Source: Chitinophaga pinensis (lineage in GTDB: Bacteria > Bacteroidota > Bacteroidia > Chitinophagales > CAMDFR01). Taken from it: a DNA stretch of 41,485 nucleotides. This document shows, one piece after another, positions 8,563 through 16,680 of this stretch; the first letter of the stretch is position 1; the number at the start of each line of letters is the position of its first letter. The stretch lies in the NCBI GenBank assembly GCA_945872405.1, contig CAMBZT010000015.1, positions 1 through 41,485 of the forward strand, in the 5' to 3' direction. The notes beneath the pieces were generated by a model. That model saw only the letters and a program-made list of their open reading frames with translations, was not told the DNA's origin and searched no databases. Both the position numbers and the translations under genes were made by a program.

Positions 8563-9003
8563 ATGAAATATTTTTGTAGCATATCCCTGGTACTAATAAC
8601 ATTGTTTATTGCAAGCTCCTGCAAAAAAGAAATACAATTGCCTGATACTTCCTTAAAAAAATTATATGGCAAATGGAATTTAGTAAGGTCTGTTGGCAAG
8701 CACGGAGAGGGTGAAGTACCTTCTTCTGGTGGTTATCAAATTTGGATTCGTTTTGATAATTTTGGTATCTATGAAAAATATCGTGATAGCACACAATTAG
8801 TGAATGGAATGTATCGTGTTTCTCAAGAATCTGACACTCTTATTGAAAATTTTATGCTCACTACTTCTGCCAAATATCGCTATAATGGTAAAGAGTATGA
8901 CCTCGAGGATAGTTTGAGAATTCAATTTAATGGGGATGATACCTTAGCTCTTTTCTGTGATTGTGAAAATGGATTAGATTATTTGTATACAAGAATAAAA
9001 TAA
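8563..9003 (+). CDS. Small lipoprotein, lipocalin-like
   Basis: A 146-aa protein with a lipoprotein signal (MKYFCSISLVLITLFIASSC), Cys20 being the acylated residue. The mature part begins with polar residues and then has LYGKWNLVRSVG, a pattern seen near the start of many Bacteroidota lipocalin-like lipoproteins, followed by alternating beta-strand sequence with IWIRFDNFGIYEKY and SLRIQFNGDDTLAL. Ligand and role are unknown. It is a single-gene unit with its own promoter and a strong terminator. Confidence 0.75.
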   Translation: MKYFCSISLVLITLFIASSCKKEIQLPDTSLKKLYGKWNLVRSVGKHGEGEVPSSGGYQIWIRFDNFGIYEKYRDSTQLVNGMYRVSQESDTLIENFMLTTSAKYRYNGKEYDLEDSLRIQFNGDDTLALFCDCENGLDYLYTRIK

Positions 9004-9033
9004 AAGAACAGCCAATAAAAATTGGCTGTTCTT
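9004..9033. terminator. Bidirectional intrinsic terminator between convergent genes
   Basis: AAGAACAGCCAAT (9004-9016) and ATTGGCTGTTCTT (9021-9033) form a perfect 13-bp stem with loop AAAA. It begins right after the lipoprotein stop and ends 24 nt before the stop of the convergent tlpA-like gene, so it can serve both. Confidence 0.85.
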
Positions 9034-9057
9034 AACAAATTTCGTTTCCCTAAATTA

Positions 9058-9600
9058 TTATAATACTTTTTGAATTTCTTTTTCTAAAAGATCTTCGTCC
9101 CCTTCAAGGTATCCATTATGGAGATAAACGATTTTTCCTTTTTTGTCTACCAATAACGTGTACGGTACAGTTTGAATTCCTAATGCTCTTTTTAAATCAG
9201 AATTCACATCTAATAATACATTATAAGTCCACCCCTCTCCGTTTACATAAGTTTTTACCTTCGCCGTATTTCTTACGTCATCGACAGATACAGCTACCAA
9301 ATCGAGATTATATTTTTTCTGCCATTCTTCATATACCTTATCTAATTCACTTAGCTCTTTTTTACAAGGTATACACCAAGTAGCCCAAAAACTAAAAATC
9401 GTTATCTTTCCAGTTTTACCTAAGTCAGCTACGTTTACTTTTTTACCATTCATATCAGATAAGGTGATAATTGGCAAGGTCTTTTCTGTGAACATTTTTT
9501 TTGCCGTTTCTGCACCTGTTTCCTCCTGAGCACGAATTTGAAGTGAAAGAAGGGAGAGAAGAGCAATGAAGCAAAAACTTAATAATTTGGCATTTTTCAT
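9058..9600 (-). CDS. TlpA-family thioredoxin-like oxidoreductase, exported
   Basis: A 180-aa thiol-disulfide oxidoreductase. A signal peptide (MKNAKLLSFCFIALLSLLSL..RAQ) is followed by an AhpC/TSA-Redoxin fold with strand FSFWATWCIPCKKEL. The active site is WCIPC near residues 75-79, and the cis-proline region is TVPYTLLVDKKGKIV. It would reduce or shuffle disulfides in the periplasm. It is divergent from the DUF6029/Omp28 gene pair, and the Omp28-like protein also has a thioredoxin-like CxxC, suggesting a related function. A well-formed promoter lies just upstream. Confidence 0.9.
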   Translation of the reverse strand: MKNAKLLSFCFIALLSLLSLQIRAQEETGAETAKKMFTEKTLPIITLSDMNGKKVNVADLGKTGKITIFSFWATWCIPCKKELSELDKVYEEWQKKYNLDLVAVSVDDVRNTAKVKTYVNGEGWTYNVLLDVNSDLKRALGIQTVPYTLLVDKKGKIVYLHNGYLEGDEDLLEKEIQKVL

Positions 9601-9625
9601 GTGATAATTTTTATGTTACTCAATA

Positions 9626-9656
9626 CAAATTTATAACTTTCAATGATTATGCCAAA
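9626..9656 (-). promoter_or_regulatory. Bacteroidota-type promoter of the tlpA-like gene
   Basis: On the minus strand TTTG (9656-9653), a spacer of exactly 19 nt and TAAATTTG (9633-9626) match the Bacteroidota housekeeping consensus. The start codon is 25 nt further on. This is the cleanest promoter in the window. Confidence 0.7.
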
Positions 9657-9762
9657 CTATTTATTAAGAAGAAGATTGAGCCCTACTTTGGTAAGCCAAT
9701 CCATGATATTCATTGCTTTATACTAGTAATCTACTGCTATACACATTCTAAATAAAAAGAAG

Positions 9763-9770
9763 TACGTTTG
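9763..9770 (+). promoter_or_regulatory. Candidate -7 element (TACGTTTG) of the DUF6029-Omp28 operon
   Basis: TACGTTTG fits TAnnTTTG and lies 37 nt before the ATG at 9808. No good TTTG is visible 17-23 nt upstream, so confidence is limited. Confidence 0.4.
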
Positions 9771-9807
9771 CATAAAATTAAAATTAACGACTATTAACTA
9801 AATTTCT

Positions 9808-11409
9808 ATGAACATAAATGGGATTATCATTTTTTTTGCATTCTTTTTTTCAAGTCTAGGTCTTTATGCACAAGGATATTTTTCTGGAGATATTCAAAGT
9901 AATACAGATTTTTATGTACGTGACACGAACATTGGAGCAGCGAACACACCACACTACGACAATTTGAAATCAGGCACCGACACTTGGATAGGATTAAATT
10001 ATAATAATGATGACTGGAAACTGAGAACTGGAGTTAGGGTGGATTTGTTTCACAATTCTAATCTTCACAACCCAGGTACACCATATAGTGGATACGGATT
10101 AGGATTTTGGTACGTTCAAAAAGAAATAAAAGGGCTAGAAATTACAGGTGGTAACTTTTATGAGCAATTTGGAAGTGGGCTTACTTATAGGGCTTATGAA
10201 GATAGATCCTTAGGTATAGATAATGCTCTACTTGGGGCACGTTTAAAATTTACGTATAAAGACAAATTGCTTATTAAAGGATTTACAGGTGTACAAAAAT
10301 ACAGATTTGAATTATACAAGCCTGTCATTAAAGGCTTATGTATAGAAGGTAACTTTGCCATAAAAGACAAAGCCATTTTTACACCTGGTATAGCCGTGGT
10401 AAACAGAACCATTGATCAGAAAAACATGGAAATAATTGTTAGTAACATTGAGTCTTATGATACCTCATTAAGATTTGTGCCGAAATACAATACCTATGCA
10501 TTCTCCTTTTATAATACATTAAATGCTGGAAATTTTACATGGTTTGTAGAAGCGGCAATGAAAACACATGAAGCACTAAGAGGGAATGGTAGTTTATTTG
10601 ATGCTCCAGGAAATGCAGTTTACACTTCATTCAGCTACTCCAAGAGAAAATTTGGTGTTTCTTATCAATTCAAGAGAGTTGAAAATTTCCAGTTTAGGAC
10701 TTCTCCAAATGAATACTTGTTGCAAGGAATGGTCAGTTTTTCGCCACCAACGAGCAGACAAAATTCATTGAGACTGCCGTCGCGATTTAATGCTGCTGCA
10801 CAAGAGTTGAATGAAACGGCCCATTCAATAGATTTAACTTATACGCCCAAGAAAGGTTATACAATGAACTTGAGTCTTTCTTTTATCCATAATAATAAAT
10901 TCCAAATTAAATCACCCTATTTTGGTGAGGTCTATTTTGATGTTGAATTTAAGAAAAGTAAGAAAGTTCAAGGTTATTTAGGTTTTCAATATGTTAAATA
11001 CAATCAGAAATTTTATACTTTAGAGGGCGACACGATTCATTCTATCACTGGTTTTGGAGAGATTTCCATTAAAGTAAACAAAAAGCTATCTATTAGAAGT
11101 GAACTCCAATATCAATATTGTCCGAAAGATTATGGTCAATGGCTTTTTGGTCTTTTAGAGTTTAACATAGCGCCGCATTTTTCGCTTGCTGTTTCAGACA
11201 TGTGGAATGTGGTACCAAATACATCGAGAGAAGATAGACCAAGTCGGCCACTACACTTTTATTCATTCTTTTTGGGATATACCTTAAATCAACATCGTTT
11301 CACGGCATCCTATGTAAGACAAGTATCAGGAATCGTTTGTACTGGAGGTGTTTGTCGTTTTGAGCCTGCTTTTAGTGGACTCAGGATTTCTATCAACAGT
11401 AGTTTTTAA
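9808..11409 (+). CDS. DUF6029-family outer membrane protein
   Basis: A 533-aa protein with a signal peptide (MNINGIIIFFAFFFSSLGLYAQ) and long alternating, aromatic-rich strands to the end (ISINSSF), typical of an outer-membrane beta-barrel. The N-terminal region GYFSGDIQSNTDFYVRD and the segment ITGGNFYEQFGSGL match my recollection of the DUF6029 family, which in Bacteroidota often precedes an Omp28-like gene. Its biochemical role is not known. It is followed after 25 nt by the Omp28-like lipoprotein gene, so the two are probably co-transcribed. Confidence 0.8.
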   Translation: MNINGIIIFFAFFFSSLGLYAQGYFSGDIQSNTDFYVRDTNIGAANTPHYDNLKSGTDTWIGLNYNNDDWKLRTGVRVDLFHNSNLHNPGTPYSGYGLGFWYVQKEIKGLEITGGNFYEQFGSGLTYRAYEDRSLGIDNALLGARLKFTYKDKLLIKGFTGVQKYRFELYKPVIKGLCIEGNFAIKDKAIFTPGIAVVNRTIDQKNMEIIVSNIESYDTSLRFVPKYNTYAFSFYNTLNAGNFTWFVEAAMKTHEALRGNGSLFDAPGNAVYTSFSYSKRKFGVSYQFKRVENFQFRTSPNEYLLQGMVSFSPPTSRQNSLRLPSRFNAAAQELNETAHSIDLTYTPKKGYTMNLSLSFIHNNKFQIKSPYFGEVYFDVEFKKSKKVQGYLGFQYVKYNQKFYTLEGDTIHSITGFGEISIKVNKKLSIRSELQYQYCPKDYGQWLFGLLEFNIAPHFSLAVSDMWNVVPNTSREDRPSRPLHFYSFFLGYTLNQHRFTASYVRQVSGIVCTGGVCRFEPAFSGLRISINSSF

Positions 11410-11434
11410 TTAATAAATGAGTTAAATTTAGATC

Positions 11435-12307
11435 ATGAAAAATAAAATCATTCACTTTTTCTCCATTTTGTTCCTCATTACTACACTCATTTTCTTGAGT
11501 AATGGTTGTAAGGAAATTGGACCTGCCATAGACTTAACTGGTAGTGGTGCCGTGCAAGACACCACCTTTGTGACTACACCTGATGCTGCTCAGGCAAAAG
11601 TTATTCTTTTAGAAGAGTTTACAGGTGTTCGCTGCATCAATTGTGCGAATGGACACGTGGCAGCAGCCTCGTTAAAAGCTGCAAACCCAGGCAGGCTCTA
11701 TTCCATAGCGCTTCACAGCTTCAATCTTGATGAGCCATATCTATATAGTTTAATTGATTTGACATTAGACAAGGCTGAACAAATTCAACAAGCCTATGCT
11801 GCCGGAACTTCCAAACCAAGTTCAATGATTGATAGAGTACTTTTTCCAGGCGAAAGTTCACCAGCTTATCTATTGGCCAAATGGCCAGGTTACGTTTCTA
11901 CAAGGTTAGCTGCAACCACACCAGTAAATGTAGAGTTGACTAATAATTACAATAATACCACTAGAGAGTTGGAAATTAAACTAAAAATTCAATACACTGC
12001 TTTAGTCACCGATCAAAATAGCTTTACTATTTATCTGGCAGAAAACAATTTGATTACTGCTCAGCTAATGCCGACAGGTGATGTAGACACCAATTATGTT
12101 CACAATGATGTGATGCGGGAAATCATAACTCCCAATGGAGGAAGCTCTTTAGCTGAGGCAGCGGTGGTTGGAAGAACCTATCTTAAAACCTTTAAAATTA
12201 CTATTCCAGACGATTTTGATCCCTCCGAATTAGAGGTAATTGCATTTGTTCACAAAACTGGAGCGAGCAACGAAATTTTACAAACTGCCGTAAAAAAGAT
12301 ACTTTAG
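11435..12307 (+). CDS. Omp28-related outer membrane lipoprotein
   Basis: A 290-aa lipoprotein: hydrophobic start, then LSNGC with the lipidation cysteine near residue 25. The Omp28 signature segment KVILLEEFTGVRCINCANGH has a thioredoxin-like CxxC (CINC). The C-terminal half (about 165-290) is beta-rich, as in Omp28 proteins from Porphyromonas and relatives. The family is surface-exposed or periplasmic, and its function is unsettled. It is second in an operon with the DUF6029 barrel, and a TlpA thioredoxin is divergent just upstream, which hints at a shared redox or assembly task. Confidence 0.88.
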   Translation: MKNKIIHFFSILFLITTLIFLSNGCKEIGPAIDLTGSGAVQDTTFVTTPDAAQAKVILLEEFTGVRCINCANGHVAAASLKAANPGRLYSIALHSFNLDEPYLYSLIDLTLDKAEQIQQAYAAGTSKPSSMIDRVLFPGESSPAYLLAKWPGYVSTRLAATTPVNVELTNNYNNTTRELEIKLKIQYTALVTDQNSFTIYLAENNLITAQLMPTGDVDTNYVHNDVMREIITPNGGSSLAEAAVVGRTYLKTFKITIPDDFDPSELEVIAFVHKTGASNEILQTAVKKIL

Positions 12308-12327
12308 GTCAAACATCTCTATTTAAC

Positions 12328-12352
12328 CTATCAAATTCTACAGCTTTGATAG
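12328..12352. other. Hairpin after the Omp28-like gene
   Basis: CTATCAAA (12328-12335) and TTTGATAG (12345-12352) form an 8-bp stem with a 9-nt loop 20 nt after the stop codon. No T-run follows, so it may be a weak or Rho-assisted terminator or mRNA 3' end. Confidence 0.3.
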
Positions 12353-12411
12353 ATGAAGTAGGTTGATTTTCTCAAAAAAATAATAAAAAAGACTAATTAT
12401 TAAAAATTGAT

Positions 12412-12487
12412 TATCTTTGTTTTGCAGAATCACGTTTGTTGTTGGTGTGCCTGTGATTAAAAATTAACAACACTAAAACAATTTTTT
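12412..12487 (+). promoter_or_regulatory. Promoter -7 box and structured 5' leader of the cold-shock gene
   Basis: TATCTTTG (12412-12419) fits TAnnTTTG. The leader that follows can fold in two competing ways: AATCAC (12428-12433) with GTGATT (12453-12458), or GTTGTT near 12438-12443 with AACAAC (12466-12471) close to the start codon. Competing structures are known in cold-shock leaders such as E. coli cspA; here this is inference. Confidence 0.4.
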
Positions 12488-12679
12488 ATGGAAACCGGAA
12501 CAGTAAAGTTTTTTAACGACGAGAAAGGATTTGGATTTATTAAGGACGCTAAAACATCAAAGGAATACTTTGTGCATAGCTCAGGATTGACCACAAAGAT
12601 AAAAGAAGGTGACGAAGTTACCTATGATATCCAAGAAGGCAAAAAAGGATTAAATGCAGTTAACGTAAAGTTAGCTTAA
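12488..12679 (+). CDS. Cold-shock domain protein (CspA family)
   Basis: A 63-aa single-domain nucleic-acid chaperone, close to the usual 65-70 residues. The RNA-binding motifs RNP1 (KGFGFI, residues 14-19) and RNP2 (YFVHSS, about 27-32) are intact, and the start METGTVKFFNDEKGFGFI is classic. It binds single-stranded RNA and melts structure, typically after a temperature drop. It is a monocistronic unit with its own promoter and leader and a strong terminator 30 nt after the stop. Confidence 0.95.
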   Translation: METGTVKFFNDEKGFGFIKDAKTSKEYFVHSSGLTTKIKEGDEVTYDIQEGKKGLNAVNVKLA

Positions 12680-12709
12680 GCTATATTCTTTAGAATTCAA
12701 TTTATTATG

Positions 12710-12733
12710 AACCTCGCTTGCGAGGTTTTTTTT
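12710..12733 (+). terminator. Intrinsic terminator of the cold-shock gene
   Basis: AACCTCG (12710-12716), loop CTTG and CGAGGTT (12721-12727), running into a stretch of T to 12733. Confidence 0.9.
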
Positions 12734-12762
12734 ATTTTAAAAATGAGGAACTGTAAGCATTA

Positions 12763-12796
12763 AAAAAGCCATTATCAATAATGATAATGGCTTTTT
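12763..12796. terminator. Terminator of the OmpA-family gene, bidirectional
   Basis: AAAAAGCCATTATCA (12763-12777) and TGATAATGGCTTTTT (12782-12796) form a perfect 15-bp stem with a 4-nt loop. It lies just past the stop of the minus-strand OmpA-family gene and also backs up the cold-shock terminator. Confidence 0.88.
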
Positions 12797-12814
12797 GATT
12801 TATTCCTTCTTCCT

Positions 12815-14452
12815 TTATTTTACTGCGAATGTCACCCTTCTATTGAGGTAATGACCACCTTCGATAATTGGATCAAATTTCTCTGGCAAGTTTGGCACTA
12901 CTGGGTCTGCTTTGCCTAGTGCTTCAATCACAAATCTATCTTTGCTTAATCCAAACGCACTTACAAAAATATTGACTGCTGCTTCTGCTCTACGTTGCGC
13001 TAACTTGATGTTGTAATCGTCTTTAGCCCTATTGTCTGTATATCCTAACACACGTACCACAGCCGTTGGATTATTTTGCATGTACATAGCCACTTTATAG
13101 ATTGACGGATAGAATTCTTGCTTTATGGTTGACTTATTTAAGTCAAAAAATATTGGATCAAAAATCTTAGGATCAACGCCAAAAACACCTGAAACAATTT
13201 CCAAACCTTTGGCATCTGCCTGGGCATTGGTTTTAGTATTGCTTTGCTTATCAAAAATATCGGCAACGCCATCATCATCCCCATCTAAAGCACGACCATT
13301 TTTATCCACCCTTGCTCTTTTTGGAGAGAATGGCTCGTCATCAAATTTATCGGTGATACCATCTCCATCAATATCTAAGGAAACACCATGCGTATTAACC
13401 ATAGCTGCAATAGGAGTATTCATCTCCTTATCGAATAAATCAACGACTCCATCTTCATCGTCATCCTTCATGAAATCGCCACTATACAAATTACTTTTCA
13501 ACTCCATGATATCCTCATAGGGCATTACCAAAGGATTTACCCAATAAAGTGGTTCTTGCCTTTTACCTAATTTGAAATTAACACCCAAGCTAGTATATGA
13601 ATAAAAGTCTGATTTTGTTGTTGCGACAAAATCAGAAGTAAATTTTGTACCATCCAATAAGTTATCGTTATTCCATGAAAACTTTTGTTCTACATTTAGA
13701 TCAATCCTTTTGCTCAATTTAAAAAGAAGTCCTGCTCCAAGAGAAATAGAAGGATTAATTTGTGTGTTTTTTACACTAAAGGTCGTATTCTCAATTGTTG
13801 CAATTGTTTCGTTGGTATTGTCATTAATACTTTTTATTGCCTTATAAGTTGCTCCTCTACTGAAAAACTTTGGATCTGATACCACTCCAGAATAATCATA
13901 TAAAGAACCTGCATTGTTATCGTCAGTCATATTCATTTTTGTATTTCTAGTAGACAATCCTATTCCACCTAATGCATAAACAAGCACTTTAGGACTTCTC
14001 TTATAAAAACTCATGTTATTCAAATAGGCAACTCCTTGAACTTCCAATGAAGTTAAATTGAGTTTGAAATTTCTAAACTGATTAGAAAGTCCAGATGATT
14101 TCACATCCTGACCTGTTACCTGGCTATAAATACCTTGTAACCGAAGTGCGAAAACATGTCCTAAAGACTTTTGCAATGTAAGACCGGCACCCCAACCAAA
14201 TTTCGTGGCTACATCGCCCAATACACAAGCATATCCGCCATTAATACCTATTGCCCACATATTTTTTTTCTTAGCGGGAAAAGCGTATCTAAAATTTTCG
14301 AAATCAAGTTGTCTTTGATAATCCTTCTTCTTTAGATATAATGAATCTTTAAGAGGTTGAGTTTCTTTGATGGTCTGTGCCTCTTGTGCTTTTATTGTGG
14401 TAACACTTAGTAAAAAGAAAAGAGTTATTAAGTATGGGAAATATTTTTTCAT
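12815..14452 (-). CDS. OmpA-family porin with calcium-binding thrombospondin-type-3-like repeats
   Basis: A 545-aa outer-membrane protein. The ATG at 14452 starts a good signal peptide (MKKYFPYLITLFFLLSVTTIKAQ); a longer ATG at 14527 would bury it. Residues of about 50-300 form a beta-barrel-like domain. An Asp-rich stretch of about 325-410 with DDDEDGVVDLFD, DIDGDGITDKFD and DGDDDGVADIFD looks like TSP3-type calcium-binding repeats. The C-terminal OmpA domain (about 440-545) has IFFDLNKSTIK and the peptidoglycan-binding region LGYTDN...YNIKLAQRRAEA. It probably ties the outer membrane to peptidoglycan. It is monocistronic, with a recognisable promoter and terminator. Confidence 0.93.
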   Translation of the reverse strand: MKKYFPYLITLFFLLSVTTIKAQEAQTIKETQPLKDSLYLKKKDYQRQLDFENFRYAFPAKKKNMWAIGINGGYACVLGDVATKFGWGAGLTLQKSLGHVFALRLQGIYSQVTGQDVKSSGLSNQFRNFKLNLTSLEVQGVAYLNNMSFYKRSPKVLVYALGGIGLSTRNTKMNMTDDNNAGSLYDYSGVVSDPKFFSRGATYKAIKSINDNTNETIATIENTTFSVKNTQINPSISLGAGLLFKLSKRIDLNVEQKFSWNNDNLLDGTKFTSDFVATTKSDFYSYTSLGVNFKLGKRQEPLYWVNPLVMPYEDIMELKSNLYSGDFMKDDDEDGVVDLFDKEMNTPIAAMVNTHGVSLDIDGDGITDKFDDEPFSPKRARVDKNGRALDGDDDGVADIFDKQSNTKTNAQADAKGLEIVSGVFGVDPKIFDPIFFDLNKSTIKQEFYPSIYKVAMYMQNNPTAVVRVLGYTDNRAKDDYNIKLAQRRAEAAVNIFVSAFGLSKDRFVIEALGKADPVVPNLPEKFDPIIEGGHYLNRRVTFAVK

Positions 14453-14472
14453 ATTAGATGATATTAGAGCGA

Positions 14473-14505
14473 CAAAGTTATGAAAATAAATTTTATTTCT
14501 ATCAA
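14473..14505 (-). promoter_or_regulatory. Bacteroidota-type promoter of the OmpA-family gene
   Basis: On the minus strand TTG (14505-14503), 22-23 nt of spacer and TAACTTTG (14480-14473) lead to the ATG at 14452. Its position between the two possible start codons supports the shorter start. Confidence 0.6.
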
Positions 14506-14620
14506 GAATTAAAGCATTAATAATCAAATATTTAGAGACTAAACGAGTGACTAGAATTTGTGATTAGCTACCAAATATGCGCCAATTGAAGTAATATTGC
14601 TATTAGAAAATAAATAAAAA

Positions 14621-15226
14621 ATGCAAAAAACACTTATCAGTTTAAATATTATATTAACAATATTAGTGAGTAGCTTATTTATTCACTCTTGCAAACCAAA
14701 AACAAAAGACCCCTTAAAAGAGGTGCCTGGAGCTGTTTTGGATAAAACAGTAAAAATTGCTTATGTGGATTTAGATACTCTAGAAAGTAAGTATGATTAT
14801 TTCATTACTAAGAAAGAGGAACTAGAAAAAAAGGCAATGAGTATGAAATCCACAATGGATAGTAAACAGCAAACCTTTCAGAAATTTTACCAAGATGCGG
14901 AAACTAAAGCTGAAACAATGACTCAGAGCGAGCTACAAGCGACACAAATGAAGTTACAGCAAATGCAACAAGACTTGGAAACCATGCAACAAACCTATTC
15001 TGACCAAATGGCACAGGAGCAAGAGAATTTTGGTATTGCGTATCAGACAAGAATAGAAGAATATTTAAAAAAGTTTAATGCCGATAAGAAGTACTCATTT
15101 ATTCTTTCTTACAGAAGCGCGTCTGGTTCACTTTTGTACAAGGATGATGCCTATGAAATTACTGACTTGGTATTGGTTGGTCTAAATAAAGAATACAAAG
15201 AATCAAGCACTATGCCTGTGAAATAG
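14621..15226 (+). CDS. OmpH/Skp-like lipoprotein
   Basis: A 201-aa lipoprotein (signal MQKTLISLNIILTILVSSLFIHSC, Cys24 lipidated). The mature part has IAYVDLDTLESKYDYF, the usual opening of the OmpH/Skp fold. A long, Gln/Met/Lys-rich coiled coil of about 65-150 follows, then a closing strand with YSFILSYRSASGSLLYKDDAYEIT. Skp-type proteins are trimeric periplasmic holdases for outer-membrane proteins; the lipid anchor is a common Bacteroidota variant. It is divergent from the OmpA-family gene and 57 nt ahead of flavodoxin. Confidence 0.85.
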   Translation: MQKTLISLNIILTILVSSLFIHSCKPKTKDPLKEVPGAVLDKTVKIAYVDLDTLESKYDYFITKKEELEKKAMSMKSTMDSKQQTFQKFYQDAETKAETMTQSELQATQMKLQQMQQDLETMQQTYSDQMAQEQENFGIAYQTRIEEYLKKFNADKKYSFILSYRSASGSLLYKDDAYEITDLVLVGLNKEYKESSTMPVK

Positions 15227-15283
15227 TGAAGGGCTCCACTCATTAGAAAGAAGTTTAAATCCATTATAAAAAAAATAAAGTAA

Positions 15284-15808
15284 ATGTCTAGAATTGGATT
15301 GTTTTATGGTACAGACACTGGAAACACAGAGACTATATCAAAGATTATTAAACAAAAATTGGAAGATAAATTAGGGGAAGGAAGTGTTGACTTATTAGAA
15401 ATTTATCAAAAAACTTCTGAAGACATGTCTAAATATGATCTTTTAATATTAGGCATGCCCACGTGGTATGATGGTGAGTTGCAGGGAGATTGGGAGGAAT
15501 ATATTCCAAAAATGGAAGCAATTAATTTCTCAAACAAAAAAGTAGCCTTTTTTGGATTAGGCGACCAATATGGCTATGCATCGTACTTTTGTGATGCATT
15601 AGGTGTTTTTGCCTTAATTGTAGAGAAGAATAACGGTAAATTATGTGGAATGACTAGCACATCTGGATATGAGCATGATCATTCTAAGGCAGAACGTGAC
15701 GGTATGTTTGTTGGTTTGTGTATTGATGTAGACAATCAAGACGAAATGACTGAAGAAAGAGTCGACAGATGGCTACCAGGCGTTCTCTCAGAATTTGGAC
15801 TAAGCTAA
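15284..15808 (+). CDS. fldA: Flavodoxin
   Basis: A 174-aa FMN-binding electron carrier. The phosphate loop is GTDTGNTE at residues 10-17, the isoalloxazine-side loops are MPTWYDGELQGDW (about 58-70) and GLGDQYGYASYFCDALG (about 91-107), and the ending DRWLPGVLSEF is standard. The length fits long-chain flavodoxins. It donates low-potential electrons to partners such as radical-SAM enzymes. The ATG at 15284 is the only reasonable start. Confidence 0.95.
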   Translation: MSRIGLFYGTDTGNTETISKIIKQKLEDKLGEGSVDLLEIYQKTSEDMSKYDLLILGMPTWYDGELQGDWEEYIPKMEAINFSNKKVAFFGLGDQYGYASYFCDALGVFALIVEKNNGKLCGMTSTSGYEHDHSKAERDGMFVGLCIDVDNQDEMTEERVDRWLPGVLSEFGLS

Positions 15809-15851
15809 AGATGCTTGCAGCTTCTTCGATTAGTTTCTTCAACAAAATTTT

Positions 15852-15871
15852 AGTGCTTTAGATAGAGCACT
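15852..15871. other. Weak hairpin after the flavodoxin gene
   Basis: AGTGCT (15852-15857) and AGCACT (15866-15871) can pair across an 8-nt loop. There is no T-run directly after it. It may be a minor 3'-end structure. Confidence 0.25.
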
Positions 15872-15932
15872 CTACTCCAAAATAATTAAGTCATTTTTTT
15901 TGCTCAATCATCTTTTCAATCAAAATCTTCTC

Positions 15933-16514
15933 ATGTCGAAAGAACCAAAATTATACATGATTTTGTTAGGATGTAAACCAAAGGGTAGAAATACAGAGCA
16001 ACACGATATCTATTTTGGGATAGGAAATTCTCTCAATGATTTAGTGCCTTCAATGAATGAATTTTGGCCAGAAGCAAAGACGAAATTACATATTGATGCT
16101 TGGAGGGAAGTAACTCAAATTGGGGACTTTAAGGTAGAGGTAAGGCCAAGGGAAGGAAATCTTAATCCAAGCAAGGAGCAGCAAGAGAAATTGTATTTCA
16201 TTAATCTTGGCGGATACAAACGAGGTGAATTTGAGGAGTTTCATTACAAAATATTGACAGTATCAGAAAGCATTGATGCTGCAAAAAAGAATGCGAAAGG
16301 ACATGCCTTTTATAAACATACTGGATTTAGAGGTGCCACGGCACATCTTGATGATAAATATGGTCTAGATATTGATGAAATGTATACTGTTGAAGATGCG
16401 CTAAGCAAGTCATACAAAAATGATTTTAAGATTATTATCACATTAAATAAAGGTTACGAAGAAGATATCATGCATCTTGGCTATCTGCCGTTAACAAGTA
16501 TCAAACTCCTTTAA
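15933..16514 (+). CDS. DUF1543-family protein
   Basis: A 193-aa soluble protein. KLYMILLGCKPKGRNTEQHDIYFGIG at the N-terminus and FYKHTGFRGATAHLDDKYGLDIDE later match the DUF1543 family as I know it; the function is unknown. Two related halves are visible: residues 10-95 (LGCKPKGRNTEQHD...INLGGYKRGEFEEFH) and about 95-190. I start at the ATG at 15933; an in-frame TTG at 15900 would add 11 residues with no homology support. No partner gene is adjacent. Confidence 0.8.
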   Translation: MSKEPKLYMILLGCKPKGRNTEQHDIYFGIGNSLNDLVPSMNEFWPEAKTKLHIDAWREVTQIGDFKVEVRPREGNLNPSKEQQEKLYFINLGGYKRGEFEEFHYKILTVSESIDAAKKNAKGHAFYKHTGFRGATAHLDDKYGLDIDEMYTVEDALSKSYKNDFKIIITLNKGYEEDIMHLGYLPLTSIKLL

Positions 16515-16584
16515 AAGTTACAACACTTTCTTTTTTTATTACTCAGTTTCGATTAAATATATAATAGTAAATGAGAGTTGCACC

Positions 16585-16680
16585 AGGGATTGTAGCGATA
16601 GCCCACAGCATCAAACTCTGCTTTATTAAGGGAAGTTGCGAGGACTATAAGCGAAAAGCCCGCTCGGGTGCCAAAAAAAA
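16585..16680 (-). repeat. TTTTTTTTGGC-type intergenic element, copy C
   Basis: On the minus strand it begins with eight T and GGCACCCGAGCGGGC directly after the stop of the broken MMPL gene. It carries the 11-base core CGCTTATAGTC (16653-16643), identical to the cores at 29812 and 32667. Internal CCCG-AG-CGGG can form a small hairpin. Further in (to about 16590) is GGGCTATCGCTACAATCCC. The outer boundary is approximate. Confidence 0.7.
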
